Assembly (NCBI GenBank): GCA_035048485.1 | Contig: CM068587.1 | Coordinates: 49,312,496 to 49,376,495 of the forward strand | Direction: 5' to 3' | DNA length: 64,000 bases | DNA from: Pteria penguin | Lineage: Eukaryota > Mollusca > Bivalvia > Pterioida > Pteriidae | In this document: positions 60,677 to 64,000 of the stretch, one piece after another | Numbering within the stretch: position 1 is the stretch's first letter | Layout: each line of letters begins with the position of its first letter | Position numbers and translations under genes: made by a program | Notes under the pieces: model-generated | What the model was told of the DNA's origin: nothing | The model's database searches: none | What the model saw: the letters and a program-made list of their open reading frames with translations, nothing else

Positions 60677-60909
60677 TAAAAATATGATAATTCACTAAAA
60701 GTAAGAGAAAATACTTGTAGGCTTTGATGATAGTTTTAAATCGCAAAGTTGTCATCAGTCTGTCATGTGACACCGAACTGTTTCTCAAGCGTATACAGAT
60801 CAATATATGCGAGGGTAAGGAGCGATAACTCTGGGTAGAGAATGCCTTCGTCCATGTTTCAATATGACAAAAACAATTTCAAACCTGTCAAATAGGGGGT
60901 CTTCATTGT

Positions 60910-61235
60910 AGCAAGCCTTTCCTTTTCATTATCCCCTCGCGGCAGCGTTACAGGGGGAAATTAAATATCGTAACGGTACTGTTCGTGTGTGGTTGCGTCC
61001 GTGCGTGTGTCTGTAACAAAACCTTGCAGGCACTCTAGAAGTCACAATTTTTACCCTATTGGGTTCATACCTCACATGTAGCTTTAGTATAAACTATCTG
61101 TCTAAATCTTTAATTCATAACTTCTAGGGCAGAAAATCATTATAATCATATTGTGATGACGTATTTAGCCAATGATAATCCCTTGTACTTTAAGGTCATA
61201 TCCTACTTACTGTCCCCCGCTTTTCGCGAAAGCGA
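60910..61235 (+). repeat. Fragment of HINE-like element (CCCCTCGCGGCAGCG start)
   Basis: A degenerate palindromic start (CCCCTCGCGG..GGGGGAAATTAAAT) is followed by TGTGTCTGTAAC and then unrelated AT-rich sequence. Confidence 0.35.
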
Positions 61236-61520
61236 GGGGACATTAAATTGCATTCGTCTGTTTGTCCGTCCGTCCGTCTGTCATAAAAACTTTAACCTTG
61301 GTTATAACTTTTTAACCGTACGACGTAAGGCCTTCATATTTGGAATGTGTGTCCCTAATTGCAATAACTTTCCGTTGGTACCAAATTTTTTATCATGTGA
61401 CCTTGACCTACTTCAGTTTAACTTATTAACCGTTAGACGTAGAGCCTTCATATTTGGCATGTGTGTCCCTAATTGCAATACCTCCTGCTTCCATGTCGCG
61501 ATATAACTGAAAAATTGTTG
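61211..61520 (+). mobile_element. Truncated HINE-like element fused to a SINE family 2 tail
   Basis: Starts with the palindrome GTCCCCCGCTTTTCGCGAAAG plus CGAGGGGAC (61211-61240), then TGTCCGTCCGTCCGTCTGTC and two similar units ending ATATTTGGxATGTGTGTCCC (near 61340 and 61452). At about 61482 it switches abruptly to CCTCCTGCTTCCATGTCGCG and AACTGAAAAATTGTTG from SINE family 2. The join is visible; its mechanism is unknown. Confidence 0.6.
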
Positions 61521-61529
61521 ACGTCTGAT

Positions 61530-62650
61530 GTGGTTATCGAATGAAAATTTGAAGTTTTTTAACTTCCTTGATTGACTTATTCAAACATTTTTCATTGCCA
61601 TGTACAATGTATAGGCAAAAACAAACATTATTCAATATTTTCCATTATGGTGGACATTTTTTTCTTCATATTTGAAATAAACTATACGGGATACATAATC
61701 CTTTGAATGAAGCAAAGAAACTGAAACCTTTCTGGCGAAAAGACAAAGAAAATCTGTATTTGTAATATTCCTGGCAACCCTGGAGCTTTATTCATGACTA
61801 GATTAGAGTTATCTTTCTTGTCCTCAACTGCACTTGATAAGAGGAACTCTTTAGTACAGAGATTTAAAAAGCTGCGAGCCGGGTATGTCCTTAATGCATC
61901 GCAAAGAAAAACTGTGTGCATGGTTAGAAAGAGTATGAATTCGTCTACAAAAATTGCGAAATAAATAACTTCCAACTTAGAGGTTTTACCTCTAGGACGG
62001 GTTCAAATATTAACTTAAATACCTTTGCATGGCAGTGGATGTAAATTCAGAAGACCTAGAATGCCCATGAATCTCCTGTTCTCATTGTGACCTTGGCCTT
62101 AGAGTATATACAAATAACCCCTGACAATAACATAATATGTTTTGAGCTGTAATAGCGACGACATTCACACATATCTTCTTGTGACACGAAATTTCAAATG
62201 ATACCTACTTGTTATACCTCCAGTTTCAAACTTACATCTAGCTTACGGGAAAAGTTCCTGGCTCATACAACAGTGTCTATTGCTTAGATCTGCTTTAAAC
62301 ATCACAGTATTCATGTTACCTCTTTTCTTATTCAAAGAATAATGAGGGAAAATTCACATAATTATGCTTAGAGGTGCCAAAGCAACTAGAAGATAAAGAT
62401 AAAAAATAAATAAATGCTCGGTTCATTTCACCAATCTATTTAATACCTCTCGCGATTGTTACAATGGAGCAAGGTAGTTATGTGACCCTGACCCAAGATC
62501 ACACCTTCAAGGTCACAGTCACAGGATTCTATGAATAATATCAATCTGGATTCTCTTGAGAGAAGAAGTATACGACTTTCCTGCCGCGAACAGAGAGAGG
62601 TATCTATGCCATTAGGACTATACTAGTTTTTGTTTTGCTTTATTTCAGTA
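61530..62650. other. No recognised gene
   Basis: Only the GGTCACAGTCACA repeat fragment near 62480-62530 is recognisable. The minus-strand open frame at 61682-61975 has no family resemblance that I can support. Confidence 0.45.
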
Positions 62651-62670
62651 TATTTTTATTTGTTAGTTAT

Positions 62671-62672
62671 AC

Positions 62673-62717
<45 letters not shown>

Positions 62718-62810
62718 CTGTCTGTTGTTGTTAGTTTTGGTGGGTGTGTGTGAGAGAGAGAGAGAGGGTGTGAGAGAGAGAGAGAGGGTGTGTGTGTGAG
62801 AGTGTGTGTA
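62671..62810 (+). repeat. (GTT)n and (GA)n/(GT)n compound microsatellite
   Basis: About 16 GTT units at 62671-62717 are followed by GTGTG and GAGA tracts to about 62810. Confidence 0.95.
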
Positions 62811-62819
62811 TATGTTTTG

Positions 62820-64000
62820 TATTTTTCTATAAACCAAATGGCTCAGAGTTATTGCCATAAATCACCTTTGTTGTCTCTCCGTCTGTCTTTCAATGTCCGT
62901 ATATTTTCAACTTCTTCTGTGGAGCCAAAGGGAAAGATGTAGTATTCAATGTCCCATACAAAAATTGGTGCTTTTTGTCTAGATCCGTTTGATGTGTGGA
63001 GCAACATAAGCTCATTATGATAACAATATATTCCTTCTTTACATATCTATGATATTTTATTCGGATCTTTTATCTCGTTAAAAAACTTATCAAGAATATG
63101 TGTCCAGCGTTATCTCTCATCCACATTTCTACGGTGATCTAATATACAAACTAAGGAAGGTCAAAAGTTCCGATAATTTCATTTCATCGGTTTCAGAAAT
63201 AGTTAAATGCATTCGACATATCAACAGTGTGATTCTGAGATCATCGCAAAGACCATAAGTCTTGTATTGCACCTTTCTACATCATTATTCAGCTTTTTGA
63301 CCGACTGACTAATAGGGCGTTGGGGATGGTATAACGGGTCTTGTTTTTACCAAAGACCTTAGCTCGCTTTCAGACGGGCAGAGCACGGTTGGCTTTTGAT
63401 GATGTCATTTTATTTGTTTTTATATTCAAATTCTATTCCATAATATTATTCGTGTTTATATTTATGACTTTTAAATTTTAGTAACCAGTTGATCCTTGTT
63501 CTGTATACAGAGGATTATTTACAAATATAAAAAGTGTTTTCCTAAGTTTGATTCTACTGTTAACCCACTAAATGAGAGGCGATTGTCTCTTCAATTAGCC
63601 GTCCTAAGCCGGTATCGCAACTGCATTACAATCGTTGATAATTTTGTAATGTCTTTTTCTGTGTCATTCGTGTTTGCTCTACATGTCTTCGGCGACTTTT
63701 GTCACACAACTGTATCGGATGTCTTTTTCATTTCTTTTCGGACTTATTCAAATTATTCAAATTTATTCAGTTCATTCATTGATTTCGATTTTGATTTTAT
63801 GAAAATAGATATCAATGTAAAGAATGGAATGTAAAATCAATATGAAGAATTGAATTTTTTTTGTTAAAATTTGTTAAAATGAAAATGAAATATAAAGAGA
63901 GGGTGCATTATTGCAAGTAATAATAATTTTAACGGATTTCTTATTCAGAACTATAAAGACACAAAGTTTTCAGTGTCCCAAATAAATGATGTTGTATTTT
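62820..64000. other. No recognised gene
   Basis: A 112-codon open frame at 63496-63834 (+) begins without an ATG, at a TTG, and has no recognisable motif. Its first 30 bp (TTGATCCTTGTTCTGTATAC) resemble 35569-35590, so it may be repeat-derived. The rest is AT-rich. Confidence 0.4.

Noticed and set aside
62667..62858. Thr/Ser/His-repeat open frame on the minus strand
   Set aside because: Translation of the (GTT)n and (GA)n/(GT)n microsatellites.

Overview
The window is eukaryotic and most likely from a bivalve mollusc. It is AT-rich, gene-poor and intron-rich. It is packed with tRNA-derived SINEs whose tails end in GACGTAAAACA plus (ATCA)n, of the kind known from bivalves, together with Helentron-like elements, MITEs, minisatellites and microsatellites. 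The species cannot be read from the sequence; a heterodont clam is only a guess.

Genes. (1) The one gene I can name is a two-exon MAD2L1BP (p31comet) homologue on the + strand: exon 1 at 37567-37755, a 5.8-kb intron full of transposons, and exon 2 at 43581-44489. The splice phases match and the predicted protein is 365 aa. (2) A small secreted cysteine-rich prohormone-like protein is encoded at 21411-21707 (+). Its ATG sits directly on a splice acceptor, so an upstream non-coding exon is expected. A TATA/CCAAT/E-box promoter with a donor-bounded exon at about 1378-1435 is a possible but unproven first exon. (3) A 51-codon open segment at 27537-27692 (-), with coding-like codon use and a possible poly(A) signal near 26816, looks like the last coding exon of an unrecognised gene. 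Weaker exon candidates are at 12519-12612 (+) and 17814-18041 (-).

Repeat landscape, left to right. 0-12 kb: SINEs, a 26-bp minisatellite (2722-3391), a second 26-27-bp minisatellite (4719-4985), a perfect 44-bp hairpin (8355-8450) and a 98-bp satellite (10140-11032). 13-27 kb: GGCGGATC-ended MITEs, the peptide exon, a cluster of nested palindromic elements rich in TGACGTCA, and a MULE-like relic. 28.7-37.1 kb: a degenerate tandem array of a long unit, interrupted by two copies of a 1-kb CGTTC/GAACG-motif element, a 138-bp AT microsatellite and two LINE 3' fragments. 37.3-44.5 kb: MAD2L1BP and its repeat-filled intron. 44.5-46.6 kb: a complete Helentron-like element starting 33 bp after the MAD2L1BP stop. 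47-53 kb: SINEs and MITEs. 53.3-60.7 kb: two related Helentron-like units in head-to-tail tandem, with 323-bp internal repeats that carry paired TGACGTCA sites. 61-64 kb: mosaic repeat fragments.

No rRNA gene, intact tRNA gene, CRISPR array or operon is present.
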